This document shows positions 20,901 to 34,028 of a stretch of 64,000 nucleotides of DNA, in pieces. The number at the start of each line of letters is the position of its first letter. The first letter of the stretch is position 1. A model generated the notes under the pieces. It did no database searches, had not been told where the DNA came from, and saw nothing but the letters and a program-made list of their open reading frames with translations. The DNA is taken from assembly GCF_020740795.1 (NCBI RefSeq), contig NC_067290.1, positions 21,213,001 through 21,277,000 on the forward strand, read 5' to 3'. Source of the DNA: Apus apus (Eukaryota > Chordata > Aves > Apodiformes > Apodidae). The position numbers and the translations under genes were made by a program.

Positions 20901-23122
20901 TTCGCTTCATTTAATTCCAGGTGGCTGATTTTGAGCCAACTCACCCATTTGCTGGGATTGTTCTGCATTCAGGGCCTCTCCTTCAGCGCTGGCAGGGACT
21001 CCTCCACCGCCGGCTGTGAAAAGCCATCATCATTTACATTCCCCTGAGCAGCCACCCAGCGGTGGTGGCTTGTCCAACAGGCTGCAAGGATGATCGAGCA
21101 TCAACTCCTGCACCTGGGAGGGCACTCAAATTCCCAAATACCCCTTCTTCTATTGGAACACTCTCCACACACCATAGGATCGATTAGCAATCACTCCTGC
21201 CAGCAAACAAGCCACCCTTGGAGGGCTGGCCTCCAGGCACCACGGACCCTGCCTGTCCCCTGCCCATCTCCAGCCCCCATGGGTTCAGCACGGGGACCCC
21301 CAGCCCAGCACCATGTCCCTGACTCTGGCTGCCCAGTCTGGGCTGTGATGGAGAGCAGAACCTGGCCAAACCACAGCCAGCCCAGCCCCCAGAGTCAGGG
21401 ACAGCACTGCCGAGGCTCAGGTAGCTCAGTTATTGCAGGCAGCTTTGCAGGGATACAGGAACACCTGGTGTTCTAAAGGAGAAAAGTCCTCTGGCTGGAG
21501 GCAGGAGTCCAGGTGCTTTTTGGCCATCTGGTAGAAGTGTCTCAGCAACTGCTTCACACACCAGCAGCCAGGCTCTGCAGGACAGGGCTGAGCAGCTCCA
21601 AGGAAACCCTGGGGCAGAGCCTGTGAGACCAAACAGATACAGCTCAGACCTCCTAGGAACACTCACAGAACTGGGGCTACCTTTGCTCAGCCTCTGTTAC
21701 TCCAGCCAGGTGCTGTTCAACACTTGGGCCATGTCTAAACTCATCGAGACACCATAACTGATCAGGAAACTTATTCTCAACTGAAACCTTGCATGAAGTA
21801 ACATGTAAACCACTTGTGCAATAAACACAAAAAACCCACCCAAAGCCACAGCATGCACTGACCAGCTTTAAAGGCATTTTCCAGGATCATGGCATTAAAC
21901 TTCCAAGAAGACACTTCCCCCCAGTCCTTGCATGCTTCATGCTGTGTGTTCACAGCTTTACACTCAGCTTTCTCATCTCACACGTTGGTCACCTCGTTAG
22001 TTCTCACTCTCTGCAGGGCTGATCCCTGAGTCCCAGGGCTGATCACTTCTTCCCAAAGCTGTATGCACAGTGTTATTGCCATTAAAACACCAGTCCCTGC
22101 AGGCACTTTTGCACTAAATCAATTGCATCGACTATGGCAAAATGGGAAAATCCCACCAAAACGCTTCCCACCATGGACTGCTTCACCCATCAGAAGTTAA
22201 GTAGCTGCTTCATAGAGAAAGGTCTTGACTGGGAAAATTCCTATTAGCACAGTTAATAGTTCTGCTGATTAAACACCAGCAAAGCTACACCCTGGAGCCT
22301 GGGGCTGCAGCGGGTGGGACTCTCCTCACATGGGTTCCCACAGAGCCACCACGGGCTTGTAGGAACAAAGGCCTCCAGCCAAATGGTCCTTCCAACAGAT
22401 CAAGCTACATAATCATCATTTTGTCACTCTCTTTTATGTGGTCTGGTAGGGTTTTTAAACCACATATTAATTTTTCTCATCTATGACCCTCACTTTAGAT
22501 GTCAGCACACTGGAGCACCAGAGAACAGCAATTTTTCTAAAAGCCCCGAAGCAGGGAACTGTTACATGTGCAGCAATTTTCACTTATGCAAACAAAGTCC
22601 AAATGAAATTAATTTTATTTTAGTACTGATTATTCCTTATGTATCTAGACACATTCAGCTGGCTTTTAAATCAGGCCCTTTCCATCAGGGTCAGTGAATC
22701 CAGCCCATGGCTGGTAAAAGCAGCCAGAGGGATCTGAATAAGCATAAATGGAAACTAAACAAACAAAGGTAGGAATTAATGAGCATATCAGAAACTCAAG
22801 CTGTGACTTTTTCATCCATTATCAAGGTAAAGGGAACTCAGCCAGCTCATAATTAACTGTCACTAAGTGTGAACAGGAGCCCAACATGTTGCAGTCCCCT
22901 GCCAAGGGTTTTCCAGAGTGCAGGGGATGAGGAGTGGCCAATCCACCATGGAACCAGCAGTGGCAGTACCTGGGGAGGGCCATGGGAAGGTTGACCATGC
23001 TGACCCCAGTGCAGACCCCTACCTTAGGTTACAGCAGGGCCTTCAGGTCCAAAATTCAGCCTGGCCTGACCCTCCTGAGCTTCAGAAGCTGTTCCAAGTG
23101 GTGGGGATCTCACATCCTGTTT
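14901..23122. other. Intergenic DNA upstream of OXTR (proximal part)
   Basis: I find no gene, RNA gene or long repeat here. It holds short homopolymers, an 18-base tandem duplication at 20078-20113, and an A/T-rich stretch around 20,690-20,890 with several homeodomain-type TAAT motifs. The longest open frames are GC-rich chance frames without domains. As the upstream flank of OXTR it may hold distal regulatory DNA, but nothing in the sequence alone proves that. Confidence 0.45.
20078..20113. repeat. 18-bp tandem duplication
   Basis: GCTGATCCTGTAATCCAG at 20078-20095 is followed directly by GCTGATCCTATAATCCAA, with two mismatches. This is a simple local duplication with no link to a mobile element. 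Confidence 0.85.
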
Positions 23123-23408
23123 ACAAGGGCATGTAGCAATAGGATGAGGGGAACAGTTTTAAGCCAGAAAAGGGGAGATTTAGATGAGATCTTAGGAAGA
23201 AATTCTGGGCTGTGAGGGTGGTGAGAGCCTGGCCCAGGTTGCCCAGGGAAGCTGTGGCTGCCCCATCCCTGGCAGAGTTGAAGGGCAGGTTGGATGGGGC
23301 TTGGAGCAGCCTGGAATGGTGGGAGGTGTCCCTGCCCATGCAGGTGGTTGTGACTAGATGATCTTTGATGTCCTCTCCAACCCAAACCATCCTGGGGGTC
23401 TCTGATCC
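23123..23408 (+). mobile_element. CR1 LINE, 3'-end fragment (about 285 bp)
   Basis: This is the typical 3' untranslated tail of an avian CR1 element in sense orientation. In order it shows TTTTAAGCCAGAAAAGGGGA, GATTTAGATGAGAT, CAGGTTGCCCAGGGAAGCTG, GGTTGGATGGGGCTTGGAGC, GGAGGTGTCCCTGCCCATG and CCAACCCAAACCAT. It is 5'-truncated and lacks the whole protein-coding part. Its core differs from the copy at 37471 by only about four bases in 115, so both come from one young subfamily. Confidence 0.93.
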
Positions 23409-26400
23409 TAAAGACCCAGACATGCAGTCAGTCCCCCCGGCTGCCTCTGCCCAGGCTGTGCAGGAGCCGCCGCAGCCCCCAGCCCAGCACACCCGGCAGC
23501 CAGACCCATCCTCAGCTGCAGCAGGGGCTGCTCACAGCATCCCCTGGGGAGAGCACAGCCAGCCCATGGAGCAGCCCCTGCAGAGGCTCCCTGTCCTGGG
23601 AAACCAGCAAAATCTGTTCCCTTCTGCCCTGCATGACGATGGTTGCTCACCCCAGCAGGGGCTGGGCCAGCAGCGCCGTGACCGCCCAGCTATAAACGGA
23701 GCCATGACTCACACTGCACCAAAATAAAGGTTCTTCCAGCCCCAGCTGGCTGCCTGGGCTCCCAGCCTTTCCCCAGCTCTTCCAGACATCCCAGTGATGA
23801 GGTGGGGGGGCTGCTGTGCCAGCCTGACCTGCCAGGCTACAGACCCCTCCCGCAGCCACAGCCCAGCCGGGTCCCCAGGACACCAGCAGCCTCTGGCCCG
23901 GGGCCACACGTGGGGATCCTGGTGTGCCCTCCCCTGCCCGGGATCCCTCAGGATCACAACCTGCCTTAGGGATGCCAGGTCCTGTGTACTCAAGGTCACC
24001 GACCACCTCCGACCACCCAGGAGGGATGTCCCTGTGACCCACCTGCCCCACAGCTGAGGAGGAATCAAAACAAAGGGTTTCAATGGGAAAATCACTGACG
24101 TTCCATCACATCCCTTCACGTGCATAAAAGTAGCTGCCGAGAGGCACAGCCAAAGGGGGGTTACCCACCCAAACCCATGGGTTTCCCACTGCCCCTTCCA
24201 CCCCTTACCTCCCACAGAAGTGGGGTGACAGTCCTGCCCTGCCTGTCCCGTGTCCATCAGCTCCCACACCAGCTTTCCTGCCCTTCCCACCAACGCAGAA
24301 TGCCACACATTGATCCAAAGTATGTTTTTCCATAAGAGTTTGTTGCTTTCATTGAATTGCCATTTCATATAAGCTATATTGTATTCAATGATATAATTTC
24401 TCCAGCTGGTTCCTTCGTGAGCATTTCAAAGCCATCCTGCTGCTGCCAGCGGCGTCAGCTGAGGGAGGAAGGAGCTGCATCCACACAGACACACCTTCAC
24501 CTTGCAGTCCTCCTCCTCAGTACATCCTGCAAGATCCCCTTCCCTGCAGGTAAACTCTTCCTGCTTCATTTGAAGATAATTCTTTTCCCCAGGAAACAAA
24601 CAACTGGTTGGGATTTTTACCCCTCCACCTGATGGTTCCGTTACAGAGGAACATGCATTTCACCTGGGCTTTGCCATGGGCCAACCACAAGAGACAGGAC
24701 AAATACTCGTGGCTTTAACACTTCCCTAGAGGGTTTCAGACCGTTGTTGAAAGGCCCAGTGTAGCACTGGTGAATAAATATGATTTTGCCACACAAAATA
24801 TTGCCTCTCTGTCCTTAAAAATGTGAACCACCAACAGGTAAAAAATTCAAGGAGACATTAGTGCTGAGAAATCAATGAAAAAAAAACCCCAACAAAACAG
24901 TCAGGGTCAGTTAAATAAAACAAATACTTTCTGTAAAAGCTTTCATTAACTGGGAAATTAATTTTCCCAGTGATAAAAGTTGAGATGGGAAAGTTTCCAG
25001 TCACCCAAACCTCTACCAATTTTCAGAAAACGAAACCATTTTTTCACCTTGTTTAGACCCTGGAGTACCTACAAAAGGCAGCTGCTATTCCATGATTTCT
25101 GACACAGAACATCAGAACAGAGTCAGGCACAACCCAACCCTCCGTGTCGCTCCCTCTCCCCATCAGACTTCCAGGAACCCAACCCTCCAGCTGCAGGGAT
25201 ACGCTCCCCGCTGGAGCCGCTGTGGCAGAGGAGTCAATTCCTTATTATTTCCTCCAAAACACTAACTTTCCTGGGGCCAAGAGCAATATTAGAATAACCC
25301 CGTCACCTTCTCCAGTAGCTCAGCTGCCGTGTTCACATTTTCCTGGGCAGCCAGTGCTGGAGGGGTCCAACTGCAGCCCCGGCCCCAGCTGCATGGAAAC
25401 ACCTTGGGATAACAGCCAGGGATGTCCCAGTCTGGGGCAATTCCTTTTGCTTCCAAACACATTCCTGCCAGAGAAAAACAATCTGCTAGAAACTGCCCCT
25501 CATCTGCAAAGCAAAGCCAAACCCAGGAACCCCTCAGCACCCAAATCCCTCTCAGCCTCCCCCAGCTGTTGGGCTTTGGAGAGGGACATGGAGCAGGAGC
25601 GGGTGGGGACCCCGAGCCCCACCAGTGGCTCCACCATTCCCTGGAATCCTTTTCACACGGCTCCCGGGGATGCTGTGGAGGAGGGTCTATGTTTTTACTG
25701 TCTCTGTGATTATTTTGTTTCAAGTTTTACCCTCCTGCCCTGGCCTGAGGGACCGCCCTGTGACTAAACTAATTTATTTCCTCCTGGGTGGATTTTCTGC
25801 CGATCACCGCCATTCCCAAAGCCCTCTGCCCGCTTTGCCCCAGCTTACTGGGGCTTCTGCCCCCCAGCAATCCCCCCATCACCCCTAGGGACCCCCTGAC
25901 CTGGGAACACCCATGGAGGGTCTGGATTTGGAGTAGGGGGTCCCCTGGGCCCCCCACACCAACAAGCCCAGCACAGGGCACTCCTTGTGGTGCTACAAAG
26001 GGCGACTAAGGCTGTTACTCAGCAACCCAGTGCAGGGGTGACAAGAGAATGAGGAACCCCCCTGAACGAGCACTCCCTTCCAAACGGTGCCGGTGGGCTT
26101 CCTGCCTTTCCCAGCCTGGCACAGCCCGGGAGCTGCCCCGGCAGCGCTGCTGGGGCAGGGGAAGCACAGCAGCGCCTTGCTGAGCATCCCTGCTGCCCCA
26201 CGCTGCCTCCGCTCCTCCTCGCTGCGCCTGCCGTCCCCAGCCCTGCTCCTCACCAGTCCCTGACTGCTCCCCAGCTGCCCCTTGACTCGGTGACGGAGGA
26301 GCAGAGCTGCCCCAGGGAGCCCAGGGACAGGACAGCGTGGTGAGGACACAGCGTTTCCTTCCCCTGTTGTTTTTTCCCTTACGTTCTCCAGCTTGTGTGA

Positions 26401-29400
26401 ATTTAGGGCTGGTGAGAGAACAGCCCCAGAGAAGTCCCTGATGGCACTCAGGGGACACCAGCAGCAAAGGCTGTACCCCGAGGCTGGAGCTGGCCCTGTG
26501 TCCAGCAGGGCTGGCACTGACCCTGCCTGTGTCCACAGATCCTACCCAGGCACCCCATGCTATCAGGATGGGACTGTGAGGCACCAAGCCCTCACACCCC
26601 CCTGGTTTTCCCAAGCCTCCGTATTTCCAGGGCTGCAGGCTCCCTGCACCCTCCACCTGCACCTCCACAGCCACTGCAAGGATCAAGCTCAATCCATACT
26701 GCAAACCTATGGATTAAAAGCAAGATCTGTGTGTTCAAGAACGTTAGTTAATTTGAATCTTAGGCCAAGCATAATGTAACATTCTCCCTTTTGAACAAGA
26801 CAGTATTTCTCACTATTAAATATCATTGCATAGACCCAAAGGTCACCCCAGAGATATGCTGGATCTATAAATACGTTCCGACATGCTTTTCTAATTTCAC
26901 TGGTATGCTAAAACATTGAAGCCTGTGGAAGCCATTCAAAACAGCCTTGTATCAATTAGATTTTGCAAAAAATATTTCTGAAAAACCTTTTCTCAGGCAG
27001 GTCATCTGCTTCTGATCACAAAAACCACACTGGAGGTTGTCCCAGTCCACTGCAGGCTGGGGTTTGGTCACAGAAACCAGCACTGCTGAGAAAGAACATG
27101 AGTTGCTCCCTGCTCTGTGGGTCACACTCACACACAGATGTCCTGCTGCCCCCTGGGAGCAGCAACGCCAGCAGGTCACTGGGGTGGGATCATCAGCACC
27201 AAGCTGGTGAGGGTGATGAAACCCCTCGGGTTCGTCAAGGCTGCACGGCCAGGGATGGACACTGGGAGAGCATGGGAGGGAGAACAGGGGACACCAGTCA
27301 GGGAGCACACCAACATTTCCAGCAGGTAAATGGTGAACTGGGTGCTGAGGGTGTTTCCAGGCAGAAGTGCCTCTGGCAGCATGGAAGTAGAGCCCAGGTT
27401 TCAGCATCACAGGTTTCAAGGGAATCCTGTCTAAGGACTGATCATCACAGCAAAAATCTAAGTCAACATTTTAAAACCCAGTGAACCAACATGAACAATA
27501 AGTAACTTAATCACTTACAGAGTAGACATGGAAGTTCTGTGAGAAAAAGAATGGTTAAACCTCCCTAGAGAACCTCTCTAAATACTCACTGTTAATTATT
27601 TGCTCATCTGTAATCAGGAGGTGCATTAAGTATTTAATAACGCAATTATTTGAAAATATTTTAAAAGGCTTTTGTGAATGTTTACCAGGGACACAGGGAT
27701 TCCACAGGAGAGTGTTCACCTGCTGGCACCCAAGCTCCACTCACACCCCCACACAAAACTCCATCTCAATCCCACAGCCCAGGCTGAATCTTGAAACTGC
27801 TTCTGCTTCAGTGCAGAACCATAGAAGTGATTGATCACTGTGGTGTAAGCAGGAGCGTTCCACAGCTGCTCATCTGAAGCCGGCACACACAGAACACAGT
27901 CGGCAGCAAGAAGAAATCACCAGGTAAAATTAAGAAATCAATTGTCAATTAGAAGCTCAATTAATCTCACACTCCAAAGGGAAGATTCCTCAGGGCCTTC
28001 CTGGGTGTGCTCATGCCTACCAACAGCGTTCCTCACATAGAAACAGCAGTTTGTTTGCTTATTGCTACAGTAAATCAAGGTGTCTGTGCTGTAGCTGGAG
28101 ACCTTTGCCGCTACCCACTGATAACCTTGACTATCACCTTCTTCCCATGGTCTGAAAATTTAATTTCTCTTCTTAAAACCTTCCTGATGTTTTAGGTTTA
28201 TTGTTATTTTGTAGTTGAGCTTTACTCAGGTATCTGCTTCACTCAATTTTGTGCAAGGAATTTTTCATGCTGGCAGTGTTGCCACCGACACATCATTATT
28301 TGCTGGAACTGTCAAATTCAAAAATTGCCATCGATAGAACCTTGGCACAATGAAGGATGCAGAGATTTTTCCAGGAAGATCCAGATCTATATCTTATATC
28401 TAGAGCTGTCCTGAAAAGAGAGATTTCAAACCAATTTGAAGTATTTACAGACAAACCATCAAGTTATCCCAGCTGGGAGAGTTAGAGCTCTGGAAAGGGA
28501 GACACAGGGACATGTGACACGGTCCTCAAGCTGTGGCTCAATGCAAGATGTAATTTCCTATCAGAGTAGGCCAGAAATTAGGAATACCTGCCCTGGGCAG
28601 GAGCCACGATGGCAACCTGACATGCTCCAGGTGCCCATGAGGCCTCTGCTCCCCTCCAGAGGCACAGCAGGTCCCAGCAGCTCCCATCCCAAACACCCTG
28701 TGCTCCTCACAAAGCACAGCCTGAGCTGAGCTATGGGAAGCTGGTGTGCTGGGGGCAACAGGAAACAAGCAGCAAAACACTGAAGCCAGTGGGCAGCAGG
28801 GATGGGAAGGGACCCAACACCCACCTGAACTGCCATGTATCACTGCCATGGCCTAGTGAAGGCACCAAGTGCCCCAGCCCCAGGTCACCTCAGCAGCCCC
28901 AGCCCCATTTCCACTGCTAACCCTGGCAGTGCCAACCCAGCTCTGAGTGCAGACAGAACAAATAGTACAGGAAAATAAAGACATTCCTTTTGTGACCAAC
29001 CAACCACAGCTCGTACTCTCCGCCCTAAAACAATGGCAGCTTTCAGCTCATCTATCCCATTCTTGCATAAATCCATCCTCAGAGAAATTACAAGGTCAGT
29101 AGAAAACCTGATGCCCATCAGGCCATTGTGGCCTGAAGTCACATTTAGGCAGCACTTGCTCTCTCAGACTCAGGGAGCAATTGCTCAGGCACCAAACCCA
29201 TCAGTGCTCCTGTCTGGGCAGCTGTTTTTCAGTGCAGAACTGCAAACACTTTCCAAACAAGAGGCTTATTCAGCACCGGTGGGCGTGTAGCTGAGACACC
29301 ACTCGTGTCACAGCTGCTCTGCCAGGGGCTGGAAATGATAAATTACATTCCCAGACAGTTCCAGAGACGCTGCTGGCATCGGGGGGGTCCCCAGAGCCTG

Positions 29401-29508
29401 AGCAGATTCAGCACTTGCAGCAGTGAGGAGCGGGGCAGCTCCCCGTGCCCACGACAGGGCGTGGGTGCGATGTGCATGGGCGAGACACGGCAGCAAACAC
29501 AGCTGCCC

Positions 29509-29565
29509 TCCCGTCCCTGTCCCCATCCCTGTCCCTGTCCCCATCCCTGTCCCCGTCCCCATCCC
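29509..29565. repeat. C-rich minisatellite, CCCTGT/CCCCAT hexamers
   Basis: The stretch is a string of 6-base units CCCTGT, CCCCAT and CCCCGT over about 57 bases, with a 12-base CCCTGTCCCCAT super-unit. All the G/C contrast is strand-biased. The complementary strand is G-rich, with short G-runs separated by 2-3 bases, and could in principle fold into G-quadruplexes. Confidence 0.85.
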
Positions 29566-29752
29566 GCGGTGCTGACGGTCTGTGCCTGCAGCCAAAGGCA
29601 GCAGACAGCCAACAGCAGGGCTGGGTGTGTGCTGGAGCCAGGGGGGTAGTTCAGCCTGTTTCTACCTGTACTGCCTGGTGTCCTGCCTGGCATTTAGGCT
29701 CCAAAACCTCCCAGGTGTTCCTGAAAACTTTGAGAACTACTTCAGGCAATTT

Positions 29753-29770
29753 TATATATATATATATATA
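29753..29770. repeat. (TA)n microsatellite
   Basis: Nine TA dinucleotides in a row, embedded in an A/T-rich stretch that continues into poly(T) and poly(A) runs up to about 29,795. Confidence 0.9.
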
Positions 29771-31741
29771 ATATTTCTTTTTAAAAAAATTTGTAATGCA
29801 CCTTTTGAGTTGGTCTGGAAAGAGGCTGAGCTTCAAGGTTTCCTTTTTCTGAGCTGCATTCTAGCAGGCACAAAACACCCCAGTGAAAACCCAAGCATTT
29901 TCTAATAGATGCACGAAAAGGTCATCTTTCAGAAAGGATAAATTTGGCTCTACATCAGTCCAAACACGCAGTGCAAACACAGGCTGTGATTTATTAAACC
30001 ATAGCCTGAAATGAATAATGGCTTTTTGAAGACAGAACAGTGAACACACCAAGAAGGAAGGATTTGGGAGCTCAGGAAACCCTGCACGGCCCCAACAGCA
30101 TCTTCCTGCTCTGCTCTGGTGGGCAACAAACCCTCCAGCCACCCTGCACAAGGCTGTGCTGGACTCAGCACCAACACGGACATCACAGTTCCTATGGTTT
30201 TACTCAACTTCTATATTGATTTTTTTTCTAAGTACTTTCTAGCCCATACTTAATAAATTACACTATTTCTCCTTCCTGAGCACTGAACTGCATTTTCGTC
30301 TCACATCAGTAGTTACCAACTACAAATTTGACTCTGCAAGTGGCCCCTGGTTCCAAAGCTACACAGGAAGTGTCTGCTGTTGATACAACACATTTCCAGC
30401 CCACTCACTGTATCACAAAGGAAAGTCCCCAGGAAACACAGCAGGATCCCTGTTTTCCTGCCACTCAGCAGAGCTCAAGGAGCTCCCACAGCACATGGCC
30501 CAGGGCTGGCCCTTGGCAAACTGTCCCCAGTGTCCCCAGCACCCCAAGACTGCTGGAGCCACAGCACCAGGGGGCTGAGCCAAACCAGAGGTACAGTCAT
30601 GCTGCTCTCTTCTACAGCCAGACCTCATGTCCCACCTGACAGTGCTGACCCAGTGTCTGGAGCTATTTTCTGTGTCTGACCGTGGCCATCATTCCCATAT
30701 TAAAGCACATGAAGTGCTGCTAACTCCAGTATCATTCAAACAGAACAACAGCCTCCAAGGGATGCTCAGCAGCTGACGTCAACTGACCTACATGCCAGGA
30801 ACGTCACACACTCTGGCCATCACACCCAAACATTTCTATTCTTCTCTGGCTAGCTGCACAAGATTTAAATCTGCCTTGTATTAATTTCTATGATTAAGAG
30901 GCAGATCTAAAAGCAGAAGCCAATAATTACTCTCTTCCAAAAGTTTTGCTTTTGGTAAAAACCAGTTTCCTGTTTTTCCTCTGCATCAACTTACCTCAAA
31001 GGAGTTTTACAGTTTATCTTCACCCCAGATTTAGCCCATACTAAACAAAAACAGTGCCTGCTACCATGGCTTGAGAAGACTATTTCTGAAAGCAAAATGT
31101 GCAATTCACAAATTATAATTTAGAAATTAGAAATGTCCAAAGTTCCAATTACAGCTACAGTCTAAAGTCAAAAGACAGCTCCTGACGAATGGCCATGGCA
31201 GCAGCTTTGGGGCTCAGTAATAACATTTTGAGTATTTTGCTCACAAGCTGTTCTTTTTTAAAACTCACCCTCTTGTTCAGGTTTACTATCATTTTCTTGC
31301 ATTGCTTTACTTCATTCCATAATTCCATCATCCTCTAAGGAAGGTAAGACCTTTTGATGCCAAAAGAATACTTAATGTCCAGCAACCAAGCAATTTCTGT
31401 AACATTTAATGACTAAAGTGAAATAATGACATATACTCCTGAGTAAGTTTACACAGACATATTTCTGTAGAAGTCCACCCCATCCCTTGGCTGCTCCAGG
31501 ACTCCCCTCACACTGAGCCAGGTAACTGGACCATCAGCTTCTGCCTGACTGCCCCCAGACACTGTCCCATGATTGTTTCCAAGGAGGCAGAGGGAGCTTG
31601 TGGGGGACACCAGCAGGAACCGCGGAGGTTATGGCCCGTCTGAGGGAGAGGTGGCCCCCAGTGCTGTGAAGAGAAGACACCAGTACACCAACCTGGTCAC
31701 TTCAAGGCAGTCTGAATGCCAGTTAGGTGAAAACTCAGCAC

Positions 31742-31747
31742 TTTATT
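31742..31747 (-). terminator. RAD18: RAD18 polyadenylation signal (AATAAA on the - strand)
   Basis: TTTATT on the + strand reads AATAAA on the RAD18 strand, only 86 bases past the stop codon. It is the first canonical signal after the stop. It predicts a short 3' UTR ending near 31,720-31,730. Longer forms cannot be excluded. Confidence 0.65.
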
Positions 31748-31832
31748 AAGTATCCAGATACACTGTGAGCTGGGGGAACCCCCCGAGCACTTCTCAGGGG
31801 TCAGGCCCCCGCAACGCCCCACGGCCACGGCA

Positions 31833-31935
31833 CTAGCTCTTCTTCCTCTTGCTCTTGGGAAGCAGTTGATCCTTTTCTGGCACTCGGGGCCGAAGGGACT
31901 TTCTGTTGTTAACTCTCTGCCCCAGGAGACTGATG
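31833..31935 (-). CDS. RAD18: RAD18 last coding exon (C-terminal basic tail, stop)
   Basis: This exon supplies residues 401-434 of the visible protein, beginning with the last base of a split Asn codon (AA|C). It reads NISLLGQRVNNRKSLRPR and ends in the basic tail KSKRKKS before TAG at 31833-31835. The mammalian protein also ends in a short Arg/Lys-rich tail (RNKRNRN), so position and character match, although the sequence between is divergent. The tail could serve nuclear localisation. Phase with the previous exon (34029) is exact. A different frame over the same bases stays open for 252 codons (31697-32455), but it has no homology and is a shadow. Confidence 0.85.
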
Positions 31936-34028
31936 CTGGAATTAAAAAAAAAAAAAAAAAAAAAGAAAGAAAAAAAAGAAAATATGGTTTTGAAGATGTT
32001 CTAAAGACAACAAATGCTGCAGGCTGTACTGAAGTCCTGTAAGCAGTATGTGGCACACACACACACACCTGCATGGTGCTGGTGATGGTGACAAGAGAAC
32101 TGCTCTGTCTTCTTGTACAAATTGATAAGAGCCCCCAGGAACCACAGGGCCCTGGGAGTCCCAGTGCCTCTCTGCCCATCACCAGGGACCACTTTGGAAG
32201 AGGAAGGAGCAGCAGCAACCCTTCAAATTCCTTATCCATAAACAAGAAGAGCCCCTGACAAAGCCATGACCACATGGTGTCAGAAAAGGTCAGCCTAAAA
32301 CAGTCACCCCAGCAGTACAGCCACCCCAAACAGGACAGGGGGCTCTGGTCACAGTTACCCAAGAAGGAAAGTGCCCGACACTCCCATCTTCCAACAGGCT
32401 CTTTGCCAGATGCTCCTCTCATGTATGGACAAAGAATTTTCCACTGGAAACTCAAATAAGTGTTTTCTTTTTAGTCAGAGTTAATTTTAAAGAAAAAAAA
32501 AAACCCAAAAGATTAAACTAGCAATATTTAAATTAAGCAGCTAATTTCCATTGTTCAGCCTCAGAGCTTAAAATCCTATGTAGTGTTGACATGAAAGACA
32601 CTGCTCATCCATCAATAGCTATTACTAATTAAACATTCCTTATAAATGCACTCTTTATTTACCATTTGCTAGGATGAATCCATCCTTCAGGGACTATTCA
32701 TTTGGCTTAAACTGGGAATTCACAACAGAAAATAACAACGGAGAACTCTCAGATGCCAAAGTCCGTGTCTCTGTCGACTGCCACGGGACACATACTAAAG
32801 AGATTAACAAGAACAACTCGTATTCCAGAGCTCAGCACCACGATGGAAACAGAGCTCCTGCATCTGAGACCATTAACCATGTCAAGGAAGATCAGGGCAA
32901 ATCCCAACACAATGAGATCTAGCCTGTACCTCTGGAGATGGCAGTGGGGTTACGTGCACATACCTGCAGAACGCAGGAGGACAGAGTGCACGTGGATGAC
33001 CCTTTCCAGCCCTCCCCAGTCCTACATGGCACAAACCTTACAAGTGTGATTTCTGTACCACATGGTGACCCCAGGCCTTTCCCTCCTGGCTGCACCCTCC
33101 ACTTCCCATCTCCATCCTTGCATTCAATCCTTGGAGAGAATCCCCCTGTTTAACCTAGAAGCAGAGCTGAACCCCAAAGCGCCCTGAGAGCCCCGCGGCC
33201 TCTCCAAGCAGATCACTGACATAATGCTGATTACTTCAGGGGTCTTTAAAGAGATTCAACCTTGGTTTAATTTTACTTCAGGTAAGGAGACACCACTCAC
33301 CATGCCAAAGTGATGCTGCTCTCTACAAAAAAGGTTTCACGATTGCTTCCTGTCCTTCCAGCAGTGTACTCCAACACTGACCTCTGACACCACTGTAACC
33401 AAGGCCTTACCAGTGCTTCCATTAAAGCTCCTTAAAATCCATTAGACATCTAAACACACATTTGAGAGTTTCAAATGTTTCTTCTGTCATTAATCAGGGA
33501 TTTCAAGAGCTGTCACAATCTATTGACCATAAATGTATGTAATGGGTAATAGAAAAACTGTGTCACACTCTTTCAAGAGCAGACGAAGAGAACTGAAGGC
33601 AGGATGGCTCTCACCATGCCCCTAAGAACAGCTACCAAAGTGGGTATTCAAAGAGAGATCCCAGATGAAGCCAGTTTCAGTGCAAGGGTACTGCACCTCT
33701 TCTGCAGAGCCCACCAGTCTTCGTTCCCTTTCCTTTGTATAAAAACTAATCAGCTCATCTAACACTACACCATCCCAAATTTCACTGTAGCTTCACAGCT
33801 TCAACACCCCCACACACCCCCGTATTTGCTCTCCCTCTTCATGTATATCATGGGGTTCCTTCAGGAATCCTTGAATTCTTTCTTTTTGTTTCTTTGTACA
33901 ACACCTTGTACAGCTAGACCAGGATTTTAAATATTACCGCTACAGAACACAGAAAACACACAGGATTCCACACCTGGAACCTACTGACCTACATCAGTCA
34001 CAAGGACTTTTCCACCCACTCTACTTAC
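31936..34028 (-). other. RAD18: RAD18 last intron, with T21 tract beside the acceptor
   Basis: The intron runs from donor GTAAGT at 34028 to the acceptor AATTCCAG ending at 31936. On the gene strand, a run of 21 T (31964-31944) sits just upstream of the acceptor as its polypyrimidine tract. A (CA)n microsatellite lies at about 32054-32068. No other element is recognised. Confidence 0.8.
32054..32068. repeat. (CA)n microsatellite
   Basis: About seven and a half CA dinucleotides in the last RAD18 intron, roughly 120 bases upstream of the last exon on the gene strand. Confidence 0.85.

Larger units (their letters stand above)
23409..31720. other. Intergenic DNA between OXTR and RAD18 (distal part)
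   Basis: I find no gene. It contains a C-rich minisatellite (29509-29565), a TA microsatellite (29753-29770) and chance open frames, the longest of which (25144-25767, +) has no recognisable domain. RAD18 ends at the right border of this stretch. OXTR and RAD18 point the same way, so the stretch is downstream of RAD18 and upstream of OXTR. Confidence 0.5.

Noticed and set aside
25144-25767. A 207-codon + strand frame between OXTR and RAD18
   Set aside because: No recognisable domain, no splice or poly(A) context, and overlapping chance frames on the other strand of similar length.
31697-32455. A 252-codon - strand frame over the RAD18 last exon
   Set aside because: It reads the last exon in a different frame from the one that continues RAD18 in phase. 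It includes a poly-Phe stretch from the T21 tract and has no homology.
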